Below, one piece after another: positions 35,832-49,481 of a stretch of 64,000 nucleotides of DNA (positions are counted from its first letter, which is position 1; every line of letters begins with the position of its first letter). Location: assembly GCA_021773015.1 (NCBI GenBank), contig JAJFKW010000001.1, positions 620,001 to 684,000 on the forward strand. Direction: 5' to 3'. The stretch comes from Woeseia sp. GTDB lineage: Bacteria > Pseudomonadota > Gammaproteobacteria > Steroidobacterales > Woeseiaceae. The notes under the pieces were generated by a model. That model was not told the origin of the DNA and did not search any database. It saw only the letters and a list, made by a program, of their open reading frames with translations. Position numbers and translations under genes: made by a program.

Positions 35832-36242
35832 ATGAAGACAATTATATTTGCTTTATTGTTAGTCATTGGCACCGTTGCGTTCTATGTCTTAAAAAATCGC
35901 ACCGCTAATAATCAAAAAGCGCATACCACAAAGCGGCCATTGCCGGATCCGTCTGCGGCATCGCGATTTCATGCTGTATCGATTCGATTTGGCAGCAAGG
36001 CGTGTCAGGCGGCGAGCGAACTCCAGGGTAAAAGATTTCTATCCAATGCGGCCCCGCGGCTGCCGCTGCCTGAATGCAATGTCCACGAGTGTGAATGCCG
36101 CTTTGCGCATCACAAAGACCGGCGAGAAGAGGAAGACAGGCGAAGTCCGATTAAATCAACAATTGGCGTTTTTGAGGAGCCCCGCGAACAGCAGGCGCGT
36201 AACGCAAAGGATCGGCGTGACTCGCCGCCTGACGAATTCTAG
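35832..36242 (+). CDS. Small membrane-anchored protein with Cys/His and DRR motifs
   Basis: About 136 residues from ATG 35832; a possible upstream start at 35790 would hide the N-terminal helix. One helix (TIIFALLLVIGTVAFYVL) anchors the protein. The soluble part has a conserved-looking block: FHAVSIRFGSKACQAA, LPLPECNVHECECRFAHH and DRREEEDRR. I recall a gammaproteobacterial family of unknown function with a C-x4-C-x-C-x3-H and twin DRR pattern, but cannot name it. The cysteines and His could bind a metal. Confidence 0.68.
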   Translation: MKTIIFALLLVIGTVAFYVLKNRTANNQKAHTTKRPLPDPSAASRFHAVSIRFGSKACQAASELQGKRFLSNAAPRLPLPECNVHECECRFAHHKDRREEEDRRSPIKSTIGVFEEPREQQARNAKDRRDSPPDEF

Positions 36243-36253
36243 GTCTCGGACTT

Positions 36254-36274
36254 AACCGCGCGCGATTCGCGGTT
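36254..36274. terminator. Hairpin between convergent genes
   Basis: AACCGCG/CGCGGTT form a 7-bp stem with a 7-base loop, centred between the convergent genes ending at 36242 and 36302. No long T-run on either side. Confidence 0.4.
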
Positions 36275-36301
36275 GTTGCGTTGGCGGCCTAACTAACGGT
36301 C

Positions 36302-36934
36302 TTAGTAATCTGCGCTTGCCAGCATCGCTTCATATGATGCGACTTCCTGCTCGTGCACGGCGCGATCTTCGATGAGTCCGATAATTTCTGCTTCGAGATG
36401 ACCGTTCGATTCTGCTAATTCCTTCAGATCCGCCAATATCAGTATTCGATCTTGCACAGTTGTTTCGTTTGCAATTAGGTCGGCCTCTTTGGTTCTCATG
36501 AGGTCCTTATTACGATCTAATTCTTGTTCTTTATAGTGTATTTGATTGCTCGCAGAAATTACTTGAGAACGCAAATTGTGTAAGTGGTAGCCAGAGTTAT
36601 ACGCATCTACGAAGTCTACTTCGCCGTGCGCCGAACACACACCATTGTACGATCCCCCATTGACACCCAAATTGAATGCGCGTGATGGTTGGCAAAACTG
36701 ATCTAGCCCCTGGTCCCGTCCAGTCTGATACGCCTGGAAATCCGGAGTCACCCCGTGTTTCGCGCAAGCCTTGCGATGATTTCGCAATCGATCGGAATTG
36801 TAGCCACGACTGCCATCCTCGAAGCCAATCGCGTGCCAGTCACTGGTCATGCATTCGTCGCCGCTCATGGTGGCACAACCACCGAGCCCAATGCTTGCCA
36901 ACAACGCTATTGTAGTCAATTGCCGAATATTCAT
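36302..36934 (-). CDS. DUF2799-type lipoprotein
   Basis: About 210 residues from ATG 36934. Lipoprotein signal peptide with lipobox LGGC near residue 20. The DUF2799-like body contains DWHAIGFEDGSRGY, YQTGRDQGLDQFC and NSGYHLHNLRSQV. The last 80 residues are a predicted coiled coil (YKEQELDRNKDLMRTKEADL). Probably attached to the outer or inner membrane, facing the periplasm. Function unknown. Confidence 0.8.
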   Translation of the reverse strand: MNIRQLTTIALLASIGLGGCATMSGDECMTSDWHAIGFEDGSRGYNSDRLRNHRKACAKHGVTPDFQAYQTGRDQGLDQFCQPSRAFNLGVNGGSYNGVCSAHGEVDFVDAYNSGYHLHNLRSQVISASNQIHYKEQELDRNKDLMRTKEADLIANETTVQDRILILADLKELAESNGHLEAEIIGLIEDRAVHEQEVASYEAMLASADY

Positions 36935-37166
36935 AATCACCTGCCACCAGACCGTATAACTGTCATGAAGAACCGATTAGCAAATCCTACGCAGTGAGCC
37001 GCCACCGCGCCGTGATAGTAATCACACATCTGAAGACGATTCAAGGCGGGTATCTGCAAACGATTGAAATACCTTGATAAGTTTTCAATGTGAACTGCGT
37101 CACGGTGCAGTAGCCGGTACTACCGTTAATCTGTCGAGTTCTACCCCCCAGATAATCGCCTACGTT

Positions 37167-38045
37167 GTGACTCTAGAAACCATCAGCAGCGCCGCCACAA
37201 TTGCTCTTGCGAGTGCTACAGTTTTCTTACTTATCGTAAAGTCATGGCGCTTGATTGCCCAGCCATTCGCTAACAAACGGAACTTCGGCGAATTCATCAT
37301 GGTGGAATCCGCACAACGATTCCGCGATCGGCTCCGCGACCTGAATAATCAGCAAACGCTCGCCTTGGCGCTCACGCTAATGTTCGTCCTAACGTTCGGC
37401 ATTGCCGTACTTCTCAGTGCGCAAAATTTTCTTGGCAAACTTCCATTCTGGCAAAACGTCGTTGTTCTTATCGCGGTTTCATTTGTCGCAGGCTACGGCT
37501 TGTACAAGCTGGTCGTCATCATCATGGAGCGGCGTAACGTCGCATTTGTGCGTGATGCAAATGTCGCTGTAGGGCATGGGCTGCAGCGGCTCACCGCGTC
37601 CCAGAATAGAATTTTTCACGAAGTACGCTGCGCCTCTGGAATTATTGACAATGTTGTCGTCGGCCTACAAGGTATATATATCGTCAACGTCATTGCGCAA
37701 CGGCCATTCAAGGACAATCGAGTACGCTTAACCGGCGACGAACTTTCGTTTGCGCCAGGAAAAATCAATATTTCGCTAGCGGAGAACGGCGTTAAAGCAC
37801 GTCAACTTGCTAAACAGCTGAAGCTGGAGCTCGGTCATGATGTTCGTGTGCGCCCCGTCGTTGCCGTTCCCGGCTGGGAAATCGACGCTCAAGCGAGTGA
37901 AAACTATTTAGTCGTCAACGAACGGACTATCGCAATGTTACGCGGCTGGCGTGACGAAAACGATTATCTGATGACGGAAGACGTAGAAGCCATTAATCAG
38001 CTCTTAACGAGCGGCGGCACGCAGACATCTAGATCGCAAAGCTAA
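37167..38045 (+). CDS. Membrane protein with NERD-like nuclease-related domain
   Basis: About 292 residues from GTG 37167; the frame is open from TTG 37074 and neither start has a clear ribosome-binding site. Three hydrophobic helices precede the soluble domain (one at about 8-25, two at about 65-125). The C-terminal part resembles NERD: RIFHEVRCASGIIDNVVVGLQGIYIVNVIA (in two parts, RIFHEVRCASGIIDNVV and GLQGIYIVNVIA) and VRPVVAVPGWEI. NERD is predicted to be a DNA-handling, restriction-like fold, but the activity is unproven. Converges with WS/DGAT, sharing 4 bp at the stops. Confidence 0.7.
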   Translation: MTLETISSAATIALASATVFLLIVKSWRLIAQPFANKRNFGEFIMVESAQRFRDRLRDLNNQQTLALALTLMFVLTFGIAVLLSAQNFLGKLPFWQNVVVLIAVSFVAGYGLYKLVVIIMERRNVAFVRDANVAVGHGLQRLTASQNRIFHEVRCASGIIDNVVVGLQGIYIVNVIAQRPFKDNRVRLTGDELSFAPGKINISLAENGVKARQLAKQLKLELGHDVRVRPVVAVPGWEIDAQASENYLVVNERTIAMLRGWRDENDYLMTEDVEAINQLLTSGGTQTSRSQS

Positions 38046-39565
38046 TTTGCCGGCGTTTCGGCGGAGCCGTTAGCGTTGCCGATACCTTTCGCAGCCCGTC
38101 CAGGTTTAGCCGACTTCTTTTTCGCTTTCCTACTGACCTTCTTTTTCGGTGCCGGCGTAATTGTCGCGGTTTTCAGCTCATCGAATGATTTTTGCAGGCA
38201 CTCGACATAGAAGGCCGGATCGGGCATCGCCTCACGATCAGCAACTGCACTGATCGTGATTTTGTTGTTGTAGCTCATCACCGGTTGAAACAATCCGACT
38301 CCATGAACGACGGGACCGAGCCCGTAAATACCAACCATCTTAGACCCCATGGAATACAGTGGCACGTTGACGCCAGGCACATTCGTGATCACGGTATTAA
38401 ATATCGGTGGCGCTTTGTCGGCTAGCCCTGAACTTCCGTACGTCCGCGCCAGAAGTCCCGATATTGTTGACGGAAGAAACTCGGCAGCATCAGCGGCAAG
38501 ATCCGGACCCATCGTGTAGGTTAGTTTCTTCGCCTGAATGCTTTCGCCATTAACGGCAAGAAGACGCTCCAGCGGATCATCAATATCACTTCGGATCGGC
38601 AGACTCATTGCCGTTACAAGATTGCCGGCGGACGCACGTTGCTCGGCGGACCGCGCGGACATTGGCACCATCGCAACTAAAGACTCGTTAGGTAGCTCGT
38701 CCTTGGACAGTAGATACTTGCGCAATGCCCCGCCGCAAATACTCACGATGACATCGTTCACGGTTGTTCCGGGCTGTGAATTTTTGATCGCCTTAATGTC
38801 GTCCAAATCGAACTGACAGCCGTCAAAAACTCGATGGGAACTTACGGTCGCATTGAAACGAGTTTTTGGTGCACGCAGTTTCAACTTTAACTGTCGCGTA
38901 GACAGACCCGCGACCACTTTTCCAAGCGACGGCGCCGATCGGTACAGCAGCTTACCGAACTTCAATGGCGTTCGAATGCTGCGCGCCATACTGCGCGTCA
39001 ACAATTCGACTCCGGTTGGCAGCCTTTCCGGCTGCCACTGCTCAATCGGCTCGTCCACATCCGCATCTGGACTCAAATCATGAATTGCAGCGGCCATTTC
39101 GGCCCCGGACACGCCATCAATGGCAGCGTGATGAATTTTCATCACCAGCGCAAAACTTCCCTTTGGAATACCCGCGACATTGTCCAAGCCCTCAATAACA
39201 TAAGCTTCCCAAAGCGGCCTGGACAAATCCAACGGTCGCGCGTGCAGACGCGCCGCCTGAATACAGAGTTGCCGCCAGTCACCAGGACGTGGCAGCGCAA
39301 TATGTCGCACATGAAATTCGAGATCGAAATCGGGATCTTCTATCCAATAAGGATAGTCGAGACTGAGCGGCACCCGCGCCAGACGCTGACGAAAAGACCG
39401 GGCCTTGTGCAGGCGTTTTTCAAAGAATTCCAGAATTTCCTTGAATGTGACATGACCACCGGGCGCAGTACTTTGATCGTATATCGCCATGCTGCCAATG
39501 TGCATCGGCGTTGTACCCGTTTCAAGGTAAAGGAATGAGGAATCTAGACCTGATAGCTGTTGCAT
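38042..39565 (-). CDS. Wax ester synthase/diacylglycerol acyltransferase (WS/DGAT)
   Basis: 507 residues from ATG 39565, which begins the family's MQQLSGLDSSFLYLET. The acyltransferase active site HHAAIDG is at H145-G150. The C-terminal domain includes VITNVPGVNVPLY. A very basic tail (KKKVSRKAKKKSAKPGRAAKG) ends the protein. It makes neutral storage lipids from acyl-CoA. It is downstream of an alpha/beta hydrolase and near a patatin, which together suggest synthesis and mobilisation of lipid stores. Confidence 0.94.
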   Translation of the reverse strand: MQQLSGLDSSFLYLETGTTPMHIGSMAIYDQSTAPGGHVTFKEILEFFEKRLHKARSFRQRLARVPLSLDYPYWIEDPDFDLEFHVRHIALPRPGDWRQLCIQAARLHARPLDLSRPLWEAYVIEGLDNVAGIPKGSFALVMKIHHAAIDGVSGAEMAAAIHDLSPDADVDEPIEQWQPERLPTGVELLTRSMARSIRTPLKFGKLLYRSAPSLGKVVAGLSTRQLKLKLRAPKTRFNATVSSHRVFDGCQFDLDDIKAIKNSQPGTTVNDVIVSICGGALRKYLLSKDELPNESLVAMVPMSARSAEQRASAGNLVTAMSLPIRSDIDDPLERLLAVNGESIQAKKLTYTMGPDLAADAAEFLPSTISGLLARTYGSSGLADKAPPIFNTVITNVPGVNVPLYSMGSKMVGIYGLGPVVHGVGLFQPVMSYNNKITISAVADREAMPDPAFYVECLQKSFDELKTATITPAPKKKVSRKAKKKSAKPGRAAKGIGNANGSAETPAN

Positions 39566-39586
39566 TGAATAAGTTCTCCAGCGCAA

Positions 39587-40351
39587 TTACTGGTGATAAA
39601 AGAAATTTCGCACGCCACTAAATTCGAATGGTGACCAGACACCCTCTGGTTGACGAAGGCGATCAGCAATCAAATACAAGACAATCGGGTTGAAACCCAT
39701 GCCGAAATGACTGGTATTGATCCCAATGTTCTCTACCTCCGGCCCTTCCGGTAATCGCGCGATATCCGCCGATACGATGGCATCGCTCTTGCTAAAAATT
39801 GCGGTAATTGGCACATCGGGTATTGGCGCGCGCAGCTTCTCGACTCGCTCACGAATTGTTTGTTCGTCGACGCTAATGCCGGAAAGCATTTCGTAAAGCC
39901 GCCATGCGTTAGTCGCTTTCGGGTCGCCGTGTGGGCTGCCCAAGGTAATCACAGAGCGCACAACCTGTGGATTTCGGCGCGCCATTTCCCGCGCGTACAA
40001 ACCGCCAAGACTCCAACCGACCAAACTGACCTTACGACCCGTTTGTATGAAGATTTTCTGTAGCCGTGCGTCCAATTGCTGCTCAAGGTCGCCCTGCCGC
40101 GAGGGTCCGAGGTTTCGGCCCATCCGCCAGCGGAACGAATCGTAACCCCATTCATAAATGTATTTTCTGAGCACCCTGGTGGAACGGTCAGACGCAAGAT
40201 AACCGGGCAGCGAGATGACTGGGTGACCGTCGCCGGGCGGTAAATCCCGCAACAGCTTGCGCGCTGGGATCAGGGTGCTTGCTTCGGTCAGCGCCCGCGG
40301 CGCCTCAAGCAAGGTCCAAAGTAAAGAAGGTGCGTCTACTCGTGTGGTCAA
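39587..40351 (-). CDS. Alpha/beta hydrolase, lipase-like
   Basis: 254 residues from TTG 40351. Nucleophile elbow GWSLGG, acid in FSKSDAIV, and catalytic His in SHFGMGF complete a Ser-Asp-His triad. PVISLPGYLASD forms the oxyanion strand, and TLGSPHGDP resembles bacterial triacylglycerol lipases. No signal peptide, so cytoplasmic. It ends 21 bp before the WS/DGAT start, so the two are an operon. Confidence 0.85.
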   Translation of the reverse strand: MTTRVDAPSLLWTLLEAPRALTEASTLIPARKLLRDLPPGDGHPVISLPGYLASDRSTRVLRKYIYEWGYDSFRWRMGRNLGPSRQGDLEQQLDARLQKIFIQTGRKVSLVGWSLGGLYAREMARRNPQVVRSVITLGSPHGDPKATNAWRLYEMLSGISVDEQTIRERVEKLRAPIPDVPITAIFSKSDAIVSADIARLPEGPEVENIGINTSHFGMGFNPIVLYLIADRLRQPEGVWSPFEFSGVRNFFYHQ

Positions 40352-40501
40352 AGTACGTCCTCAAACTTTATGTTGCAGTGCAATACTATACACGAATGCG
40401 AGAGAAATGCGGAAATTTCACAAAATCAATTAATCTTTTTAAAACAACATATTAAGGAACTTTTCTAGAATACCGATCACCATGTGTTGACGTCTAATAA
40501 T

Positions 40502-41566
40502 CTATAGTCGTTGAAGCCGCGATGCCATCCGACCGGTTTCCAGAACCTCGTGAAATTCGTCCGCTAATTGCCTGCATCGGTGTATCACGTCACGCCAAAT
40601 GGATATCCGCTCGTTGGTCTCAAACTTCACGAAGTCCGTGCGATCCGGAACCTTTTGGTTAGGCAGGTTTTCTATAAAACTTCGACTTGGGCAGATGAGC
40701 ACTGTGCGCGACAAGTTCGCTGGTGTCATTTTTCTCCACGCGAGTTGGCGGTCAAACCAGCCAGGCTTAAGCCAATCGAAAAAGTGTGGGTACAGCGTAA
40801 TTTTATCCGCACTGCTTGTCGGTAAATCCAAGTGATAGTCAATAATTCCGCCATCACGACAAATGCCCGGTGGCGCGCCAGCAATTTCCCTGACGCCGTC
40901 TAACACCATCGGAATTGCGCCCGATGCTGTCACCGCATCGACGAGATTGGCTTCGGATAACGGAACCTTGTGGATGGGAAATCCGCTTGCGTCAAAGAAT
41001 GGCGGCGAATCGCGGGTATCAAAAAACAGGGCACGTGAAAAAAACAGACCTAGTGCTCGCCGGTTCAGAAAATTCGCCGCAACCGCAAGCGTTAAACCCA
41101 TCCCCAGCAGAGGACGAACGTCAGACGCCGTCAAATTTCGACTTAAGACCGTCATGATATGCAGGCGCAGTATTGGATGCGCCAGCGCTTCCCGGGCGCC
41201 TTCTTGGCCAAAAATTTGCTGCAGTATCGATTTGCCAACACGCGTTATTTCGTTGGAGTCCGGCTTGCTGCTATAACGCTGCTCGACGTACGAGGTTTCG
41301 AACCGCTCGATGGCTGCAATTGGATCGGATTGCGCGTAACAAGCAAAGCGCCAGGCGCCAACAGATGAGCCGAGCAGGTGAACTGGGCCCTCTAGCCGAG
41401 GTAACACTGTATTCAGAATCACCCGGTCCAATTGACTTAAGACCAGCCATTTCGCACCACCGGACGCGCCGGCAATGGTACCGATTCGCTCCATCGAAAA
41501 ACCATTGCGCCGAATATCTTCGTAGATTTCCGGTCCCGCTTTTATTGTCAAAGCATTTTCTGTCAA
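40502..41566 (-). CDS. Patatin-like phospholipase family protein
   Basis: 354 residues from TTG 41566. Patatin motifs: the oxyanion loop GASGGAKW, the nucleophile elbow LLGSSVGAWRF (GxSxG) and the catalytic dyad Asp in CRDGGIIDYH. No signal peptide. It lies 150 bp upstream of the hydrolase-WS/DGAT pair on the same strand and probably belongs to the same lipid-turnover function. Confidence 0.86.
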   Translation of the reverse strand: MTENALTIKAGPEIYEDIRRNGFSMERIGTIAGASGGAKWLVLSQLDRVILNTVLPRLEGPVHLLGSSVGAWRFACYAQSDPIAAIERFETSYVEQRYSSKPDSNEITRVGKSILQQIFGQEGAREALAHPILRLHIMTVLSRNLTASDVRPLLGMGLTLAVAANFLNRRALGLFFSRALFFDTRDSPPFFDASGFPIHKVPLSEANLVDAVTASGAIPMVLDGVREIAGAPPGICRDGGIIDYHLDLPTSSADKITLYPHFFDWLKPGWFDRQLAWRKMTPANLSRTVLICPSRSFIENLPNQKVPDRTDFVKFETNERISIWRDVIHRCRQLADEFHEVLETGRMASRLQRL

Positions 41567-41780
41567 CTATTTGGCCCCAGTATTTCTAAGCAATTGATTC
41601 AAAACAGTTGTTGGGAAGTTTACCGACCCGCCGAATATCCAATATTCGGAACCTCTGCACGGTTTGCCGTTCCTACACTCAGTGTACAATCTATCGACCT
41701 ACAGCCTTTGTGAATGTTAGCGCAACAAGCTTCGGCCAGCAGTAGCTTGTATTGAGCGCCACGCCAATAAGGACGGCCGC

Positions 41781-45819
<4,039 letters not shown>

Positions 45820-45850
45820 TCAATTTTCCGCATTGAGACAAATCTATCGT

Positions 45851-46036
45851 TCAGCGAACGACAAACAACAACACGAGACCGCATATCATTATGACGAATC
45901 CGCTCATTCGTAATTGATTGTCATCCATTTCCATCATACGCGCCACCGTCCGCCTAAAAAAACCCGGACCGACGAATGGGATCATGCCGTCGATAATGAG
46001 GTACAACGCAATAGCCGTTGCAATATCTACCCACAT
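45851..46036 (-). CDS. DUF2065 (YjeT-like) small membrane protein
   Basis: 61 residues with two hydrophobic helices separated by a conserved FVGPGFFRRTVARM linker. Its place between hflC and purA is the conserved position of E. coli yjeT. Function unknown. Confidence 0.92.
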   Translation of the reverse strand: MWVDIATAIALYLIIDGMIPFVGPGFFRRTVARMMEMDDNQLRMSGFVIMICGLVLLFVVR

Positions 46037-46110
46037 TCAAAGGCGCTCCCACGACCAACCGCACAGAACAATCTGTCATGTTCTGCGTGCTGGAACGCGT
46101 GTTGTTTTAT

Positions 46111-46983
46111 CTATTGACCGCCATCGGATCGATTCAAATATCGGAAAAATTCATTGTCGGGATTTAGTACTAAGATGTCGCCATCTTTGCCAACAGATTT
46201 TCGATACGCATCAATACTGCGGTAAAACGCGTAGAATTCCGGGTCTCGGGTATACGCATTTGCATAAATTTCTGCCGCGCGTGCATCTCCCTCACCGCGA
46301 ATCTTCTGACCATCTCGATACGCGTCGGCAAGTAAGACCGTCCTATCCTTGTCGGCAGTAGAGCGTATGAGCTCTGCAGCCTCGCTACCCTCAGCACGAA
46401 TCTCTGCCGCGACACGCGCACGTTCTTCGCGCATTTGCTCATAAACGGAGTTTCGAACTTCTTGAACAAACTCAACTTGTTTCACGCGAAAGTCGACCAG
46501 TTCAATGCCGAGCCCCTGCGCAGTAGCCGTGGCCGTTGCGAGCATGTCACGCATCAATTCCAAACGCTCTACAGATATTGCTTCCTGCACTGAGCGCTTA
46601 CCAAATTCAGTAACAATTGAGTTCTTGACGATTTCGCGTAAACGATCTTCCGCACGAGTAATGTTGCCGCCGGTCGAGGTATAGAACGGCACCTCATCAA
46701 CAATTCGCCATTTCACGAAATAGTCGACCTGCATCGCGGTTCGTTCCAGCGTAAACACACGCTGAGGGTCATCGTCGATCTTGAGAATCCGGCTAGGAAA
46801 TTTGCGGACTGTTTGCACAATCGGAATCTTGAAGTGCAAACCCGGCTCATAATCTGCAGTGACTACCTGACCAACTTGTAGTTTTATCGCCAGCTCACGC
46901 TCGTTAACCGTGAAAGCAGAGAGCCCAAGCGCAATTAGGCCAAGACCCAGGAAAACGACCAAACCAAATTTACCGTTATTCAT
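46111..46983 (-). CDS. hflC: HflC, regulator of FtsH protease
   Basis: 290 residues. One N-terminal helix (FGLVVFLGLGLIALGLSAF), then an SPFH/band-7 domain and a long coiled region (EERARVAAEIRAEGSEAAEL). It forms the HflKC cage around FtsH in the inner membrane. ATGA overlap with hflK shows translational coupling. Confidence 0.97.
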   Translation of the reverse strand: MNNGKFGLVVFLGLGLIALGLSAFTVNERELAIKLQVGQVVTADYEPGLHFKIPIVQTVRKFPSRILKIDDDPQRVFTLERTAMQVDYFVKWRIVDEVPFYTSTGGNITRAEDRLREIVKNSIVTEFGKRSVQEAISVERLELMRDMLATATATAQGLGIELVDFRVKQVEFVQEVRNSVYEQMREERARVAAEIRAEGSEAAELIRSTADKDRTVLLADAYRDGQKIRGEGDARAAEIYANAYTRDPEFYAFYRSIDAYRKSVGKDGDILVLNPDNEFFRYLNRSDGGQ

Positions 46984-48098
46984 TGGCGCGTCCTCCGTTC
47001 GCGGCTAATATCGCGATTGACTGCGTCACTGCTAGCTTGTGGCACTTGCGAGTCCGATGCCCGGCCATCGGGGCTGCCGGAATTTCCGGGCTGGCGTCGC
47101 TCCATGAGCTTGTCGATAGGCAGGTAAATCATATTGCCACTGCCCTCTGAATCCAGAATGACTTTAGTCGACCTACCGTAAACTTCCTCGATTGCCTCGA
47201 TGTAAAGTCGATCACGCGTTACTCGCGGCGCTTTCTGATATTCGACCAACAGCGCCTCAAAGCGAGCCGCTTCACCGTCGGCATCGGCGATTGCGCGATC
47301 CCGATAGGCTTCAGCATCCTGCAATACGCGCTGCGCCGCACCGCGTGCTCGTGGGATGATGCCGTTGGCGTAGGTTGTAGCTTCGAGTTTCGTCTTGTCC
47401 CTATCGTTTCGCGCTTTTTGCGTATCGTCGACCGCTTCCTTAACCGAATCGGGGTAATCAACCACACTTAAGTTTATTGAGGTCACCGTAATGCCCGCGC
47501 CGTAATCACTGAGTGTGTTTTGCAGTTCTTCCTGCGTTCGCAGCGGTATCTGTGCACGCCGCTCGCCAATCAGCAGTTCCAACGAGCTTGTACCTACCAC
47601 GCCACGCAGCGCACTCTCTGTAACATCCTGCAACGTAATTTCCGGATCTTCGACAAGAAAACTGAATTTGAACGGATCAGTCCGTCGGTATTGCACCACC
47701 ATATCGATCAACACGTATTGCTCATCTGCTGTAAGCATTTCGTTGCGAAATTGATACTCGTTAACAGCCTCGACGTTGACAATGTCGACTGTCTCGATCG
47801 GGAATGGCATATGCCAGCGCAATCCCGGCATTTTGGTAACGGTATACGCGCCAAATCGCTGCTCTACGCCGAGTTCCGCTTGATCGATCTTGTACCAGCC
47901 CGTTGCGATCCATACGATCAGCAAAACAATGACCAGCACGTAGCCGCCGCTAGACGAAGCACCGCCGCCGCCGCTACCGCCGCCTACAATGCCGCGAAAT
48001 CGCCGTCGCCAATTGTTGAAGATCTTATCCAAATCGGTCGGCCCTTGATCCTCGTTCTTCCAAGGGTCTTTGCCATTTCCAGAGTCATTCCATGCCAT
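46980..48098 (-). CDS. hflK: HflK, regulator of FtsH protease
   Basis: 372 residues. N-terminal MAWNDSGNGKDPW signature, a Gly-rich segment, one membrane helix (YVLVIVLLIVWIATGWY) and an SPFH domain. The C-terminal 40 residues are polar and disordered. Begins 7 bp after hflX. Confidence 0.97.
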   Translation of the reverse strand: MAWNDSGNGKDPWKNEDQGPTDLDKIFNNWRRRFRGIVGGGSGGGGASSSGGYVLVIVLLIVWIATGWYKIDQAELGVEQRFGAYTVTKMPGLRWHMPFPIETVDIVNVEAVNEYQFRNEMLTADEQYVLIDMVVQYRRTDPFKFSFLVEDPEITLQDVTESALRGVVGTSSLELLIGERRAQIPLRTQEELQNTLSDYGAGITVTSINLSVVDYPDSVKEAVDDTQKARNDRDKTKLEATTYANGIIPRARGAAQRVLQDAEAYRDRAIADADGEAARFEALLVEYQKAPRVTRDRLYIEAIEEVYGRSTKVILDSEGSGNMIYLPIDKLMERRQPGNSGSPDGRASDSQVPQASSDAVNRDISRERRTRQ

Positions 48099-48105
48099 AC
48101 GATAA

Positions 48106-49425
48106 CTATCTCTGTGTCATTGCAGTCAACGGCTCATTTGTCCGCGACTGCTGAAAAATACCGGCCGGGAGATCGGCGCGTTTCAAAAAACGCCGAAAAT
48201 CCCGCTCACCGATGTCCAATGCGAGCAACCAACCACCATCCTCGGCGATCTGTTCCTCAATTACTGCGCCCATTTCAAACAGCATTGCCCGTTGCCGCCC
48301 TTGATCGGGCTGCAACCTCATTGTTCCAGATACCTTTTTTGGCGCCAAACGATCGCCGATGGTACTCAATAATAGCGCGATTCCTTCACCTGAGGTCGCG
48401 GACAACCAGACTGCGCGACCCTGTCCCACACTATTGTTGCTTCTCTTTGCTGCCCGTCCAAGCTTATCGATTTTATTGTACACCCTTATTTGCGGGACGC
48501 GCTCAGCATCCAGGTCCTTCAACACCGAATTTACCTGCCGAATTCGCTGCCACCGATTGCCATCGCTGGCGTCAATGAGATGTAGCATCAAATCCGCCTC
48601 GCGCGCCTCTTGTAAGGTCGAGCGAAATGCCGCTACCAACTCATGCGGCAAATCTCTCACGAAGCCCACCGTATCCACGATGACAACTTGGACTCCATTG
48701 TCTAGTTCGAGCTTGCGCATCGTCGGGTCCAGCGTCGCAAACAACTGATCTTCCACGTAAACGTCCGCGTTCGTCAGCGCATTAAATAGCGTTGACTTGC
48801 CGGCATTGGTGTAGCCCACCAGTGCCACGGTCGGAATTTCCGCCCGCACGCGATTTTGCCGATTCAGCGTCCTGCGCTTGTCAACCTGCTGCAAACGCGA
48901 ATTTAGCTGGCGAATTCGGTTGCCGATCAACCGGCGATCCGTCTCAAGCTGCGTTTCGCCTGGCCCGCGCAGACCGATACCCCCTTTTTGACGTTCAAGG
49001 TGAGTCCAACCGCGAACGAGTCGCGTTGAAAGATGGCGCAGCTGCGCAAGCTCAACTTGCAGCTTGCCCTCGAAACTTCTGGCGCGCTGCGCGAATATAT
49101 CCAGAATCAATCCGCTGCGATCGAGAACCCGACATTTAAGTTGCCGCTCCAGATTGCGCTCCTGGCTCGGGCTCAGCGTCGCGCTCGAAATCACCAAATC
49201 CGCACAGAGCTCAACTACGTTTTGATGTAATTCTTCAAGCTTGCCCTTGCCGATAAAATACCGGGAATTGGGCCTTAGACGTGAACTGCTTATTTCGCCG
49301 ACGATTTCTGCGCCGGCGGAGGTTGCGAGTTCTGCAAATTCCTCGCGCTCCCCGGAATCTTCAGCACGCCCTGAAATTGCATGAACCAATATGACCCGCT
49401 CGCCGCTCTGCGGTCTCTCAAACAA
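48106..49425 (-). CDS. hflX: GTPase HflX
   Basis: 439 residues. N-terminal HflX domain, then the signature GPGETQLETDRRLIGNRI, and the G domain with G1 GYTNAGKSTLFN, G3 DTVGFVRDLP and NKID. It rescues stalled or heat-damaged ribosomes. The TTG start has GGAG seven bases upstream. 56 bp after hfq. Confidence 0.96.
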   Translation of the reverse strand: MFERPQSGERVILVHAISGRAEDSGEREEFAELATSAGAEIVGEISSSRLRPNSRYFIGKGKLEELHQNVVELCADLVISSATLSPSQERNLERQLKCRVLDRSGLILDIFAQRARSFEGKLQVELAQLRHLSTRLVRGWTHLERQKGGIGLRGPGETQLETDRRLIGNRIRQLNSRLQQVDKRRTLNRQNRVRAEIPTVALVGYTNAGKSTLFNALTNADVYVEDQLFATLDPTMRKLELDNGVQVVIVDTVGFVRDLPHELVAAFRSTLQEAREADLMLHLIDASDGNRWQRIRQVNSVLKDLDAERVPQIRVYNKIDKLGRAAKRSNNSVGQGRAVWLSATSGEGIALLLSTIGDRLAPKKVSGTMRLQPDQGRQRAMLFEMGAVIEEQIAEDGGWLLALDIGERDFRRFLKRADLPAGIFQQSRTNEPLTAMTQR

Positions 49426-49481
49426 TCGTTGGCTCCAAGGTCTTAGATAGCGTGCCTACCCAAGGCGACGGCAAAAGCGGT

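Noticed and set aside
47520-48578. Long open frame on the plus strand (352 codons) across hflK and hflX
   Set aside because: Antisense to two certain genes; no domain sense and unusual composition.
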